Source of the DNA: an uncultured Pseudomonas sp.
GTDB lineage: Bacteria; Pseudomonadota; Gammaproteobacteria; Pseudomonadales; Pseudomonadaceae
DNA: 64,000 bases
Reading direction: 5' to 3'
Assembly (NCBI RefSeq): GCF_913774235.1
Contig: NZ_CAJYDW010000003.1
Span: 1-64,000, forward strand
The notes under the pieces are model-generated. The model was not told the origin of the DNA. It searched no databases and worked only from the letters and a program-made list of their open reading frames with translations. This document shows, piece after piece, positions 1-9,819 of the stretch; positions within the stretch are counted from its first letter, which is position 1; each line of letters begins with the position of its first letter. The position numbers were made by a program, and so were the translations under genes.

Positions 1-290
1 CCACCGCGGACGGCGCCCAGAAGGCCCTGTCGGTGATCGACCAGGCCCTGGCCAACATCGACAGCCAGCGTGCCGACCTCGGTGCGGTGCAGAACCGCTT
101 CGACAACACCATCAGCAACCTGACCAACATCTCGGAGAACGCCACCTCCGCCCGTAGCCGCATCAAGGACACCGACTACGCCGCGGAAACCGCGAACCTG
201 TCGAAGAACCAGGTGCTGCAGCAGGCCGGTACCGCGATCCTGGCCCAGGCCAAACAATTGCCGCAATCGGTGCTCAGTCTGCTGCAGTAA
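1..290 (+). CDS. fliC: Flagellin, C-terminal end (partial)
   Basis: The reading frame is open from the window edge (first full codon at base 3) to the TAA at 288-290 and gives the last 95 residues of flagellin, the secreted filament subunit. The end is the conserved D0/D1 helix: [10 protein letters not shown], then [15 protein letters not shown] and a coiled-coil tail ending SLLQ, which is typical of Pseudomonas flagellins. The variable central domain and the promoter lie outside the window. It is followed by a strong hairpin terminator and then flaG, fliD, fliS and fliT, the usual order. The identification is very secure; only the missing 5' part prevents typing the flagellin as a- or b-type. 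Confidence 0.96.
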   Translation, partial: TADGAQKALSVIDQALANIDSQRADLGAVQNRFDNTISNLTNISENATSARSRIKDTDYAAETANLSKNQVLQQAGTAILAQAKQLPQSVLSLLQ

Positions 291-311
291 GGCAGGGCGT
301 CGGTCTAGGCA

Positions 312-340
312 GGGAGAAGGGGGACGCCCCTTCTCCCTTT
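312..340 (+). terminator. Rho-independent terminator after fliC
   Basis: A perfect 11-bp stem, GGGAGAAGGGG at 312-322 and CCCCTTCTCCC at 327-337, encloses a GACG loop and is followed by TTT. It lies 21 bases after the flagellin stop, so it should end the abundant fliC transcript before flaG. Confidence 0.85.
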
Positions 341-362
341 CACGCGTTGTGAGGACATAATC

Positions 363-734
363 ATGGATATCGTCAAGATCACGGGTTTCGCAGCTGCAAC
401 CCCCTATGGCGCTCAATCCGGCGCGCCGGCTCCGACGTCCGTCCGCGACTCGGCTTCTCCAGAAAAACCCAAGGCCCAGGAGGCGGGGCAGGAGAAGACC
501 GACAAGGCGGATGACGGCAACGTTGACGATGCGCTTTCCAAACTCAAGACCAAATTCCAGGAAGATCACCGCAACCTGGATTTCAGTATCGATGACTCCA
601 CCGGCGAGGTGGTGGTCAAGGTTGTGGACAGTGAGTCCGGCAAGCTCATCCGGCAGATGCCCAGTGAGGAGGTGCTCAAGCTGGCCAAGCAGCTGGATGA
701 TATGCGCAGTTTGATGTTCAAGGCCGAAGCCTAG
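363..734 (+). CDS. flaG: FlaG family flagellar protein
   Basis: This 123-residue protein has a low-complexity, charged N-terminal half (about residues 20-60, rich in A, P, K, E and D) and a conserved C-terminal FlaG domain with NLDFSIDDSTGEVVVKVVD and IRQMPSEEVLKLA. FlaG proteins influence flagellar filament length in Pseudomonas and Vibrio; the biochemical role is not settled. It sits between fliC and fliD as in other pseudomonads. A GAGGAC ribosome site precedes the ATG by six bases. The fliC terminator upstream suggests either read-through or an unrecognised promoter; none is evident in the 25 bases between terminator and start. Confidence 0.9.
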   Translation: MDIVKITGFAAATPYGAQSGAPAPTSVRDSASPEKPKAQEAGQEKTDKADDGNVDDALSKLKTKFQEDHRNLDFSIDDSTGEVVVKVVDSESGKLIRQMPSEEVLKLAKQLDDMRSLMFKAEA

Positions 735-752
735 TTGGCGCGGAACTTGTAT
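735..752 (+). promoter_or_regulatory. Degenerate sigma-54 promoter before fliD
   Basis: TTGGCGCGGAACTTGTA fits the -24/-12 pattern: GG at 737-738, exactly ten bases, then GT at 749-750 where the consensus has GC. It begins directly after the flaG stop and lies 55 bases before the fliD ATG. Position and spacing support RpoN/FleQ control of fliD; the imperfect -12 dinucleotide lowers confidence. Confidence 0.45.
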
Positions 753-804
753 TGGATCAATGGGAGTAGGGACGGCGACGTAACGTTGGCGCAGGAGATC
801 TGAA

Positions 805-2277
805 ATGGCAGGTATCAGTGGGATTGGCGGCTCGGGGCTGGACATCGACTCCATCGTCAGCAAGATGGTGGCGGCGGAGAAGGCGCCCAAGCAGGATCAG
901 TTGACCGCGACGCAAAGCAAGGCGACCGCGCAGCTCACCGCTGTGGGTTCGTTGAAGAGCGCCATCAGCGATTTCCAGACTGCGCTGACCACGCTCAACA
1001 GTCCTACCAGCTTCCAGGCGCGCGCTGTCACGCTGTCGAAAAGTGACTATCTCACGGCTACTGCCAGCCCCAGTGCCAGCATCGGTAGCTACCAAGTCGA
1101 GGTCACGCAGCTGGCCAGCAGCAGCAAGGTGGCCCTGGCGGCCTTGCCAGCTACCACTACCTCCAGCTCCGGCACCACCTCTCCCTCCACCTTCGGCAAG
1201 GGCACGCTGAGCATCAAGATCGGCGACACCAAGCTGTCGGATATCCAGGTCGATGCCACCAACAACACCCTGAGTGGCATCCGCGACGCCATCAACAAGG
1301 CCGGCCAGAGCCAGGGGCTCAGCGCCAACATCGTCAACGACAACTCCGGCGCACGCCTGGTGCTCAGCAGTACCAAGACCGGCGCTGGCAACGACATCTC
1401 CGTGGGCGTGAGTGGCGACGATGGCTCGGGTAGCCTGAGCCTGACCAAGCTGGCGTTCAGCCCGTCGGCAGCGCCGACCGATTCGAGCGTGGTCGATCCG
1501 CCGGTTCCCAGCGATCCTGCCGCTGCCCGCATGCTGACGCGCGCCAAGAGCGCCGCCATGACCATCGACGGCCTGAAGGTCACCAGCGATTCGAATACCG
1601 TGAGCAACGCGGTGGGGGGCTTGAGCTTCACCTTGAAGGCCACCACCACGGCAGGCAGCCCCATGACCGTCGGGGTCAGCCAGGACGAAGCTGGCGTCAA
1701 GAGCAACATCAAGAGCTTCGTCGATGCCTATAACAAGCTCATGGGCGTGATCACGACCCAAACCTCGGTGACGAAGGTGGGTGACAATAGCGCACCCATC
1801 GCCGCCGCCCTGGTCGGCGATGCCACGGCGCGGGGTCTGACCTCCACCATTCGCAACGAATTGAGTACGCTGCAGGGCACCGGTTCGGTCAGGGCCCTGG
1901 CCGACCTGGGCATCACCACCCAGAAGGATGGCACCCTGGCCATCGACGATACCAAGCTGGGCAATATGGTGAGTTCCAACTTCAGCGACCTGGCCGGCTT
2001 CTTCACCGGTGACCAGGGGATAGCGGCGCGCCTCAAGGGCAAGCTCGACCCCTACACCATGGCCAATGGCATCCTCGAGCAGCGTTCCACCTCCCTGAGC
2101 AACACCCTGAAGAGCGTGGACGCCCAGACCGCCACGCTCAATACCCGCATGACGGCGCTGTCGGATCGACTCTACAAGCAGTACAACGCCATGGACCAGC
2201 TGTACTCGTCCTTGTCGAGCACCGCGTCCTCGCTCTCCGAACAGCTGGCGGCCATGCCGTTCGCCAACAAGAGCTGA
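805..2277 (+). CDS. fliD: Flagellar filament cap protein FliD
   Basis: FliD (HAP2) forms the pentameric cap at the filament tip under which exported flagellin folds; in P. aeruginosa it is also a mucin adhesin. The 490-residue protein starts MAGISGIGGSGLDIDSIVSKMV, the FliD N-terminal signature, and ends in a coiled-coil region (about residues 400-480) with the SALSDRLYKQYNAMD type of motif. The middle (about 100-330) is the variable head domain. GGAGATC precedes the ATG. The gene follows flaG with a candidate sigma-54 promoter in the 70-base gap and precedes fliS, whose product in other bacteria works beside FliD as an export chaperone. Length is normal for a pseudomonad. Confidence 0.96.
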   Translation: MAGISGIGGSGLDIDSIVSKMVAAEKAPKQDQLTATQSKATAQLTAVGSLKSAISDFQTALTTLNSPTSFQARAVTLSKSDYLTATASPSASIGSYQVEVTQLASSSKVALAALPATTTSSSGTTSPSTFGKGTLSIKIGDTKLSDIQVDATNNTLSGIRDAINKAGQSQGLSANIVNDNSGARLVLSSTKTGAGNDISVGVSGDDGSGSLSLTKLAFSPSAAPTDSSVVDPPVPSDPAAARMLTRAKSAAMTIDGLKVTSDSNTVSNAVGGLSFTLKATTTAGSPMTVGVSQDEAGVKSNIKSFVDAYNKLMGVITTQTSVTKVGDNSAPIAAALVGDATARGLTSTIRNELSTLQGTGSVRALADLGITTQKDGTLAIDDTKLGNMVSSNFSDLAGFFTGDQGIAARLKGKLDPYTMANGILEQRSTSLSNTLKSVDAQTATLNTRMTALSDRLYKQYNAMDQLYSSLSSTASSLSEQLAAMPFANKS

Positions 2278-2312
2278 GGGTAGGGCTTGGGCTAATTAGC
2301 TCGAGAAAGGTG

Positions 2313-2339
2313 TCAAGTTCTCTGCGCTCCGACCGATAA
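2313..2339 (+). promoter_or_regulatory. FliA (sigma-28) promoter before fliS
   Basis: TCAAGTTC (2313-2320), an 11-base spacer, and ACCGATAA (2332-2339) match the FliA consensus TAAAGTTT-N11-GCCGATAA in both boxes with exact spacing. It lies 32 bases before the fliS ATG, so fliS and fliT can be transcribed late, together with flagellin, independently of fliD. Confidence 0.8.
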
Positions 2340-2371
2340 AGAAGGTATCGGAAACGCACAGAGGTCGTGAC

Positions 2372-2752
2372 ATGAACGCAATGACAGCCATGCGCCAATA
2401 CCAGCAGGTCGGCCTGCAGGCGCAGGTATTCGAAGCCAGCCCGCATCAGCTGATCCAGATGCTCATGCAGGGCGCGTTGGATCGTCTGGCCAAGGCCCAG
2501 GGCGCTCTGGAGCGCGGTTGGCTGTCCGAGAAGGGCGAGCTGATCGGCAAGGCGGTGTCCATCATCGCGGGTCTGAAGGACGTCCTGGATTTCGAGCAGG
2601 GCGGCGACATCGCCGTCAACCTCGATAGACTGTACGACTACATGATCCGTCGCCTCAGCGAAGCCAATCGCGAGAACGATCCTGCTATCCTCGAAGAAGT
2701 ATCCGGCCTGATCCGCGAGATCAAATCCGGCTGGGATGCCATCGCCCCCTGA
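2372..2752 (+). CDS. fliS: Flagellar export chaperone FliS
   Basis: FliS binds the C-terminal D0 region of flagellin in the cytoplasm, prevents premature polymerisation and delivers it to FlhA of the export gate. The 126-residue product has the all-helical FliS fold signature: MRQYQQVGLQAQVFEASPHQLIQMLMQGAL near the N-terminus and LDFEQGGDIAVNLDRLYDYM in the middle. The length is normal for the family. A FliA-type promoter lies immediately upstream and the gene runs into fliT with only 14 bases between them. The start at 2372 is supported by a GAGGTC site six bases upstream. Confidence 0.95.
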   Translation: MNAMTAMRQYQQVGLQAQVFEASPHQLIQMLMQGALDRLAKAQGALERGWLSEKGELIGKAVSIIAGLKDVLDFEQGGDIAVNLDRLYDYMIRRLSEANRENDPAILEEVSGLIREIKSGWDAIAP

Positions 2753-2766
2753 TCTGGAGTCGACCG

Positions 2767-3078
2767 ATGAACGTCGCCATGCAAAAGACCCCGGTGGAGC
2801 GCGTCGAGCTCGTCTATGAGCAGATGGCGGCTGCGCTCCATGCCCGAGACTGGACGCGGATCGCTGAATTGGATCTGGACTGCCGGCTGTTCGTCGACGA
2901 AGCCCTGTACGCCACCGGTGACGAAGCCCTGGCCTTGCGCGCCAGCCTGGAACGACTGCTGGCGCTCTATGCGTCCATGCTGCAAACCTGCAAGGCCGAG
3001 CGCGATGCCGTGGGTGATGAGTTGGGCAAGGTCAACAAGTCGAGCCAGGCCGCCAAGGTGTACCAACTGTTCAGTTGA
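2767..3078 (+). CDS. fliT: FliT-like flagellar chaperone
   Basis: The 103-residue helical protein is encoded directly after fliS. In enterics FliT is the export chaperone for FliD; the Pseudomonas proteins at this place (FliT/FleP type) diverge strongly in sequence, so the assignment rests on position, size and helical character rather than on a clear motif. It has two predicted amphipathic helical stretches (about residues 8-60 and 62-98) with many leucines and acidic residues and no membrane segment. It shares the fliS transcript. A FliD chaperone is the likely role; a type IV pilus length role, as reported for FleP, is the alternative. Confidence 0.75.
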   Translation: MNVAMQKTPVERVELVYEQMAAALHARDWTRIAELDLDCRLFVDEALYATGDEALALRASLERLLALYASMLQTCKAERDAVGDELGKVNKSSQAAKVYQLFS

Positions 3079-3130
3079 TCAACGTTTCACTGGCATTCCT
3101 GCAAAATTTCGACAATCCAACGTCATAAAA

Positions 3131-3206
3131 TTGACCCCGCCTCACTAATTGTCTTAACTTGCGCAAGATGCCGACCAGTTGGCACTTGGAGCAGGTCAAA
3201 ACCTGC
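3131..3206 (+). promoter_or_regulatory. fleQ leader: weak sigma-70 candidate and short hairpin
   Basis: TTGACC at 3131-3136 is a fair -35 box. Possible -10 boxes 17-18 bases later (around 3154-3160) match only half of the consensus. Downstream, GCAGGT (3191-3196), CAAA and ACCTGC (3201-3206) form a 6-bp hairpin 36 bases before the fleQ ATG. FleQ of P. aeruginosa is made from a sigma-70 type promoter, so no -24/-12 element was expected here and none is seen. Confidence 0.3.
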
Positions 3207-3241
3207 GCGTAGCGAGACGACAAGCCGGATGAGGCAGGGAC

Positions 3242-4720
3242 ATGTGGCGTGAAACCAAGATCCTTCTGATCGACGATGAGGCCGAGCGGCGACAGGCCGT
3301 ATCCATCATCCTCGACTTTCTCGGCGAAGCTCATATCGCCTGCGCCAGTGCCGATTGGCAGTCCTCCCTCGAAGTCCTCGACACCAGCCGCCAGATCGCT
3401 TGCGTATTGGTCGGCCGCGTCGACAGTCGTGGCAACAGCGTGGAGTTGCTCAAGCAGGTAGTCGCCTGGGACGAGATGGTGCCCCTGCTGCTGCTGGGCG
3501 AGGCGACCCAGCCGGATTGGCCGGACGACGTCCGCCGCCGTGTGTTGGTCTCCCTCGAATACCCGCTGGCCTACAACAAGCTGCTCGATTCCCTGCACCG
3601 GGCCCAGGTCTATCGCGAGATGTACGACCAGGCCCGCGACCGCGGCCGCCAGCGCGAGCCGGAGCTGTTCCGCAGCCTGGTCGGCACCAGTCGGGCCATC
3701 CAGGGGGTGCGCAAGATGATGCAGCAGGTGGCCGATACCGAAGCCACGGTGCTCATCCTCGGCGAATCCGGTACCGGCAAGGAGGTGGTAGCGCGCAACC
3801 TGCACTTCCATTCCAAGCGGCGCGAGGCGCCCTTCGTACCGGTCAACTGCGGCGCCATTCCGGCGGAGCTGCTGGAAAGCGAGCTGTTCGGCCATGAGAA
3901 GGGCGCCTTCACCGGCGCCATCACCAGTCGCGCCGGACGCTTCGAGCTGGCCAACACCGGCACGCTGTTCCTCGACGAGATCGGCGACATGCCGTTGCCC
4001 ATGCAGGTCAAGCTGCTACGGGTGCTGCAGGAGCGTACCTATGAGCGGGTGGGCAGCAACAAGACTCAGACGGTGGATGTGCGCATCATCGCCGCGACCC
4101 ACAAGAATTTGGAGCAGATGATCGCCGCGGGCACCTTCCGCGAAGACCTCTACTACCGCCTCAACGTCTTCCCCATCGACATGGCGCCGCTGCGCGAGCG
4201 TGCCGAGGACATCCCGCTGCTGATCAACGAGCTGATCGCGCGGATGGAGCACGAGAAGCGCGGCTCCATCCGGTTCAACTCGGCGGCCATCATGTCGCTC
4301 TGTCGCCACGAATGGCCGGGCAACGTCCGCGAACTGGCCAACCTGGTGGAGCGCATGGCGATCATGCATCCCTATGGCGTGATCGGCGTGGCCGAGTTGC
4401 CGCTCAAGTTCCGCTACGTGGAGGACGAGGCCGATCCCATGGTCGAGTCGCTGCGCGAGGAGCTCCAGGAGCGCGAGGCCATGGCCGGGATAGGTACGCT
4501 CGAGGTGTCGTCCTCGGCGCTGCTGCCCAGCGAGGGCCTGGATCTCAAGGACTACCTGGCCAACCTGGAAAAGAGCTTCATCCAGCAGGCGCTGGACGAT
4601 GCCGGAGGCGTGGTCGCGCGGGCTGCGGAGCGTCTGCGTATTCGTCGGACCACCCTGGTGGAGAAGATGCGTAAGTACGGCATGGGTCGCCGTGACGACG
4701 AGTTCGACGAAGAGATCTGA
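3242..4720 (+). CDS. fleQ: Flagellar master regulator FleQ (sigma-54 enhancer-binding protein)
   Basis: FleQ is the cytoplasmic enhancer-binding ATPase that activates sigma-54 flagellar promoters and, in Pseudomonas, switches exopolysaccharide genes in response to c-di-GMP. The 492-residue protein has a degenerate receiver-like FleQ domain (1-140), an AAA+ domain with Walker A GESGTGKE (174-181), the sigma-54 contact loop GAFTGA (221-226) and Walker [10 protein letters not shown], and a C-terminal Fis-type helix-turn-helix ([18 protein letters not shown]). FleN, whose first codons are at 63993, is the known antagonist. A hairpin terminator follows the gene, so fleQ is monocistronic; fleSR downstream has its own sigma-54 promoter, as expected for a direct FleQ target. 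Confidence 0.97.
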   Translation: MWRETKILLIDDEAERRQAVSIILDFLGEAHIACASADWQSSLEVLDTSRQIACVLVGRVDSRGNSVELLKQVVAWDEMVPLLLLGEATQPDWPDDVRRRVLVSLEYPLAYNKLLDSLHRAQVYREMYDQARDRGRQREPELFRSLVGTSRAIQGVRKMMQQVADTEATVLILGESGTGKEVVARNLHFHSKRREAPFVPVNCGAIPAELLESELFGHEKGAFTGAITSRAGRFELANTGTLFLDEIGDMPLPMQVKLLRVLQERTYERVGSNKTQTVDVRIIAATHKNLEQMIAAGTFREDLYYRLNVFPIDMAPLRERAEDIPLLINELIARMEHEKRGSIRFNSAAIMSLCRHEWPGNVRELANLVERMAIMHPYGVIGVAELPLKFRYVEDEADPMVESLREELQEREAMAGIGTLEVSSSALLPSEGLDLKDYLANLEKSFIQQALDDAGGVVARAAERLRIRRTTLVEKMRKYGMGRRDDEFDEEI

Positions 4721-4751
4721 GGCGCCTGCAGCGTCGAACGGATCGATCTAG

Positions 4752-4789
4752 GGTGGATGACGGCATGGCCTCATCCACCTTTGCTTTTT
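4752..4789 (+). terminator. Rho-independent terminator after fleQ
   Basis: GGTGGATGA (4752-4760) pairs perfectly with TCATCCACC (4771-4779) around a 10-base loop, followed by TTTGCTTTTT. It lies 31 bases after the fleQ stop and separates fleQ from fleSR. Confidence 0.85.
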
Positions 4790-4849
4790 GGGGGCTGCCA
4801 AGTGGAAAGGGCCGCGCCGTTTTCCCCGCTACAGCCTTGTTGCGCCAGG

Positions 4850-4866
4850 CCGGCATGGGTCTTGCT
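4850..4866 (+). promoter_or_regulatory. Sigma-54 promoter of fleSR
   Basis: CCGGCATGGGTCTTGCT has GG at 4852-4853 and GC at 4864-4865, ten bases apart, with the TTGCT -12 box intact. The predicted transcript starts near 4877, about 30 bases before the fleS ATG. FleQ-dependent sigma-54 transcription of fleSR is established in P. aeruginosa. Confidence 0.75.
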
Positions 4867-4908
4867 CCACCCGGGATAATGTCAATTGTCCGTCGCGAGC
4901 CGTAGCCT

Positions 4909-6108
4909 ATGCCTGCTCAAGCACTAGCCCCCTCCGTTGCCGCCGAGGCGCCCGTGGACGCCTCCGCCTCGGCGCAGGCCCGCGAGGCCCTGGGGCAGAT
5001 GTCGCGCCAACTGAGCGAATCCTTCCAGTTGCTGGAAGCGCGGATGAATTCGCTGCAGGGCGAGCTGGAGTGGGTGTCCGCCCAGCGGCTGCAGGAGCTG
5101 GCGGAAAAGGAACGCCTGGCCAGTCGGCTGCAGAATCTACTCGATGTGATGCCGGCCGGCATCGTGGTGGTGGATGGCGGCGGCCGGGTGCGGGATGTCA
5201 ATCCAGTGGCCAGTGCCCTGCTGGGCGAGCCGCTGGTGGGAGAGCTGTGGCGCGAGGTGATCGCCCGGGCCTTCGCCCCACGCCATGACGACGGCCACGA
5301 GGTGTCGCTGCGCGATGGTCGACGGCTGTCCATCGCCATCCGCTCGCTGGATGGCGAGCCAGGCCAACTGGTACTGCTCAACGACCTGACTGAGACGCGC
5401 CAGCTGCAAGGCCAGCTGGCACGCCACGAGCGGCTCTCGGCGCTGGGGCGCACCATGGCGTCTCTGGCCCATCAGATCCGCACGCCGCTGACCGCTGCCT
5501 TGCTCTATGCCAGTCATCTGGAGGAGGGCGGTCTGGCGGCGGAGCAGCAGCAGCGCTTCGCCGGTCGGCTGAAGGAGCGGCTGCACGAGCTGGAGAACCA
5601 GGTCCGCGACATGCTGGTGTTCGCCCGTGGCGAGCTGCCGCTGCAGGACCGCCTGACCCCGGCGGCCCTGTTCGTGGCCTTGCGCGAGGCGGCGACGCCC
5701 CATCTGGGCAGTTGCCCGGTACGCTGGCAGGACGATGCCGCTACCGGTCTGCTCGTCTGCAATCGCGACATGCTGGTGGGCGCGGCGCTCAACCTGATTC
5801 ACAACGCCCTGCAGGCGCTGGCCGGCAGTGGTCGTCCGGGCCGGCTCAAGGTGCATCTCTATCGCCGCGGCGCCGAGTTGCACCTGAGCATCAGCGATGC
5901 TGGCCCCGGCATCCCCCCGGCCGTGCTGCAGCGCCTGGGCGAACCCTTCCTCAGTACCAAGACCACCGGTACCGGCCTCGGGCTGCCCGTGGCCCTGGCG
6001 ATGGCCAAGGCCCATGGTGGTCGACTGGCGGTGCGCTCCCGGCTGGGGCGCGGCACGCTGGTGACCTTCAGCCTGCCGTTGCTATCGTCCCTGGAGACCC
6101 CGGTATGA
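4909..6108 (+). CDS. fleS: Flagellar two-component sensor kinase FleS
   Basis: FleS is the cytoplasmic histidine kinase that phosphorylates FleR in the class III step of polar flagellum assembly. The 399-residue protein has an N-terminal coiled coil (about 25-75), a PAS-type domain (about 80-165), the HisKA helix with the phospho-acceptor His188 in SLAHQIRTPL, and a HATPase_c domain with N box NLIHNALQAL, G1 DAGPGIP and G2 TGTGLGLPVA. No transmembrane segment is visible. The stop overlaps the fleR start by four bases, which suggests coupled translation. The ATG at 4909 has only a weak ribosome site, but it lies about 30 bases after the predicted sigma-54 start point. Confidence 0.95.
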   Translation: MPAQALAPSVAAEAPVDASASAQAREALGQMSRQLSESFQLLEARMNSLQGELEWVSAQRLQELAEKERLASRLQNLLDVMPAGIVVVDGGGRVRDVNPVASALLGEPLVGELWREVIARAFAPRHDDGHEVSLRDGRRLSIAIRSLDGEPGQLVLLNDLTETRQLQGQLARHERLSALGRTMASLAHQIRTPLTAALLYASHLEEGGLAAEQQQRFAGRLKERLHELENQVRDMLVFARGELPLQDRLTPAALFVALREAATPHLGSCPVRWQDDAATGLLVCNRDMLVGAALNLIHNALQALAGSGRPGRLKVHLYRRGAELHLSISDAGPGIPPAVLQRLGEPFLSTKTTGTGLGLPVALAMAKAHGGRLAVRSRLGRGTLVTFSLPLLSSLETPV

Positions 6109-7490
6109 CCCTGCCCATCCTCCTGGTGGAAGACGATCGCGCCCTGCGCGAGGCCCTGGCCGATACCCTCGAGATCGGTGGCTATGCCTATCGCGCCGTG
6201 GACAGTGGCGAAGCCGCCCTGCTGGCCCTGGCGGAGCAGCCCTTCGCCCTGGTGGTCAGCGACGTCAACATGCCGGGTATCGACGGCCATCAACTGCTGG
6301 CCAGCATTCGCCTGCGCGATCCGAGCTTGCCGGTATTGTTGATGACCGCCTTTGGCAGCATCGAGCGCGCCGTAGCGGCCATGCGGGGCGGCGCGGCGGA
6401 CTACCTGGTCAAGCCCTTCGAGCCGCGGCTGTTGCTGGAGGCCCTGGCGCGCTTCGCCCCCCAGGGCCGGCGGCAGACGGATGCCCGCCAGCCGGTCGCC
6501 GTCGATCCCCAGAGCCGCCAGCTGCTGGAGCTGGCTCGCCGCGTAGCCCAGAGCGAGGCCACGGTGCTGATCACCGGCGAGTCCGGTACCGGCAAGGAGG
6601 TACTGGCGCGCTTCATCCACGACGAATCGGCGCGAGCGGACGGCCCCTTCGTGGCGGTCAATTGCGCGGCCATTCCCGACCATCTGCTCGAAGCCATCCT
6701 CTTCGGTCACGAGAAGGGCGCCTTCACTGGCGCCATCGCCGCCCAGCCCGGCAAGTTCGAGCTGGCCCAGGGCGGCACCCTGTTGCTGGACGAGATCTCC
6801 GAGATGCCGCTGGGCCTGCAGGCCAAGCTGCTGCGGGTATTGCAGGAGCGCGAGGTGGAGCGGGTCGGCGCGCGCAAGCCGCTGGCCTTGGATATCCGCG
6901 TGGTGGCCACCAGCAACCGTAAGCTGGCGGAGGAGGTGGCTGCCGGGCGTTTCCGCGAAGATCTCTTCTATCGGCTGTCGGTGTTTCCCCTGGCCTGGCT
7001 CCCGCTGCGTGAGCGGCCGGCTGATATCGCGCCCCTCGCCGAGCGCCTGCTGGCGGTTCAGGCCGCGCGGATGAATCGACCCGTGCCGACCCTGAGCATC
7101 GCCGCGCGCCAGGCCCTGGCCGAGCACCCCTGGCCGGGCAACGTACGGGAGTTGGACAACGCCGTGCAGCGGGCGCTGATCCTGCAGGCGGGGTCTGAGG
7201 TCCAGCCCGAGGATTTCGGCCTGCAATGGCTGGCAACGGGTCTTGCACCTGCTGTACCTGCTACGACAATGCCTCTGGCACAGCCGGCGAACCTCGAAGC
7301 GTCGCGCCCCCTGGACGCCGACCTGCGTGACCGGGAGTTCCAGGTGATCCTCGATACCCTGAGGGCCGAGCGCGGTCGCCGCAAGGAGACCGCCGAGCGC
7401 CTGGGCATCAGCGCCCGTACCCTGAGATACAAGCTGGCGCAGATGCGTGATGCCGGGCTGGACGTAGAGCAGGAATTGCTCGCCGGTTGA
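6105..7490 (+). CDS. fleR: Flagellar response regulator FleR (sigma-54 activator)
   Basis: FleR is the NtrC-type regulator activated by FleS that turns on later basal-body and hook genes through sigma-54. The 461-residue product has a receiver domain with phospho-acceptor Asp53 (VVSDVNMPG), an AAA+ domain with Walker A GESGTGKE (158-165), GAFTGA (205-210), Walker [10 protein letters not shown], and a C-terminal Fis-type HTH ([18 protein letters not shown]). The ATG at 6105 is chosen because it overlaps the fleS stop as ATGA and gives a complete receiver domain. In most pseudomonads fliE follows directly; here the next 39 kb are unrelated. A 14-base palindrome GATAGCCGGCTATC (7505-7518) follows the stop but lacks a T run. 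Confidence 0.96.
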   Translation: MTLPILLVEDDRALREALADTLEIGGYAYRAVDSGEAALLALAEQPFALVVSDVNMPGIDGHQLLASIRLRDPSLPVLLMTAFGSIERAVAAMRGGAADYLVKPFEPRLLLEALARFAPQGRRQTDARQPVAVDPQSRQLLELARRVAQSEATVLITGESGTGKEVLARFIHDESARADGPFVAVNCAAIPDHLLEAILFGHEKGAFTGAIAAQPGKFELAQGGTLLLDEISEMPLGLQAKLLRVLQEREVERVGARKPLALDIRVVATSNRKLAEEVAAGRFREDLFYRLSVFPLAWLPLRERPADIAPLAERLLAVQAARMNRPVPTLSIAARQALAEHPWPGNVRELDNAVQRALILQAGSEVQPEDFGLQWLATGLAPAVPATTMPLAQPANLEASRPLDADLRDREFQVILDTLRAERGRRKETAERLGISARTLRYKLAQMRDAGLDVEQELLAG

Positions 7491-7660
7491 TGAGCGCGCA
7501 AGTCGATAGCCGGCTATCTACCCAGAGGGAACCAACCGTCTAAGGCGCTGTTCTAGAGAAAGGATCGCGACTGCGGCGTGGGGTCGCAGAGGACGCTCGC
7601 CCCCGCCGCCCCGGACCTGGTCCGGCCGCTTTGCCTTCTTCTCTTGGGCGTTGCCTCAGC

Positions 7661-7674
7661 TGAAAACGGTTTCA
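7661..7674 (+). promoter_or_regulatory. LacI-family (PtxS-like) operator before tkt
   Basis: TGAAAACGGTTTCA differs at one position from the palindrome TGAAACCGGTTTCA known as the PtxS operator in Pseudomonas. It lies 60 bases before the transketolase ATG. An additional 8-bp inverted repeat, GAAAACGG (7662-7669) and CCGTTTTC (7688-7695), overlaps it. Control of the pentose phosphate operon by PtxS or a related LacI-type repressor sensing sugar acids is an inference. Confidence 0.5.
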
Positions 7675-7734
7675 TGGACGGTGCATTCCGTTTTCGTCGC
7701 GGGTGGCGCTCCTGCCAGCACGAGGATGCTTGCC

Positions 7735-9815
<2,081 letters not shown>

Positions 9816-9819
<4 letters not shown>

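Noticed and set aside
757-1761. Long open frame on the minus strand inside fliD (334 codons), and similar long antisense frames such as 28140-31520 and 35200-37569
   Set aside because: These are shadows of high-GC third-codon positions in real genes: low-complexity translations, no domain motifs, no ribosome sites, and they run straight through well-identified proteins (FliD, UvrB/GltX, RpsA).
4769-4785. TGGCCTCATCCACCTTTGC after fleQ as a sigma-54 promoter
   Set aside because: GG and GC are 14 bases apart instead of 10, and the sequence is the 3' arm of the fleQ terminator. The correctly spaced element is at 4850-4866.
7505-7518. GATAGCCGGCTATC after fleR as a terminator
   Set aside because: It is a perfect palindrome but would leave a 4-base loop on a 5-bp stem and lacks a T run, so it is not a convincing terminator.
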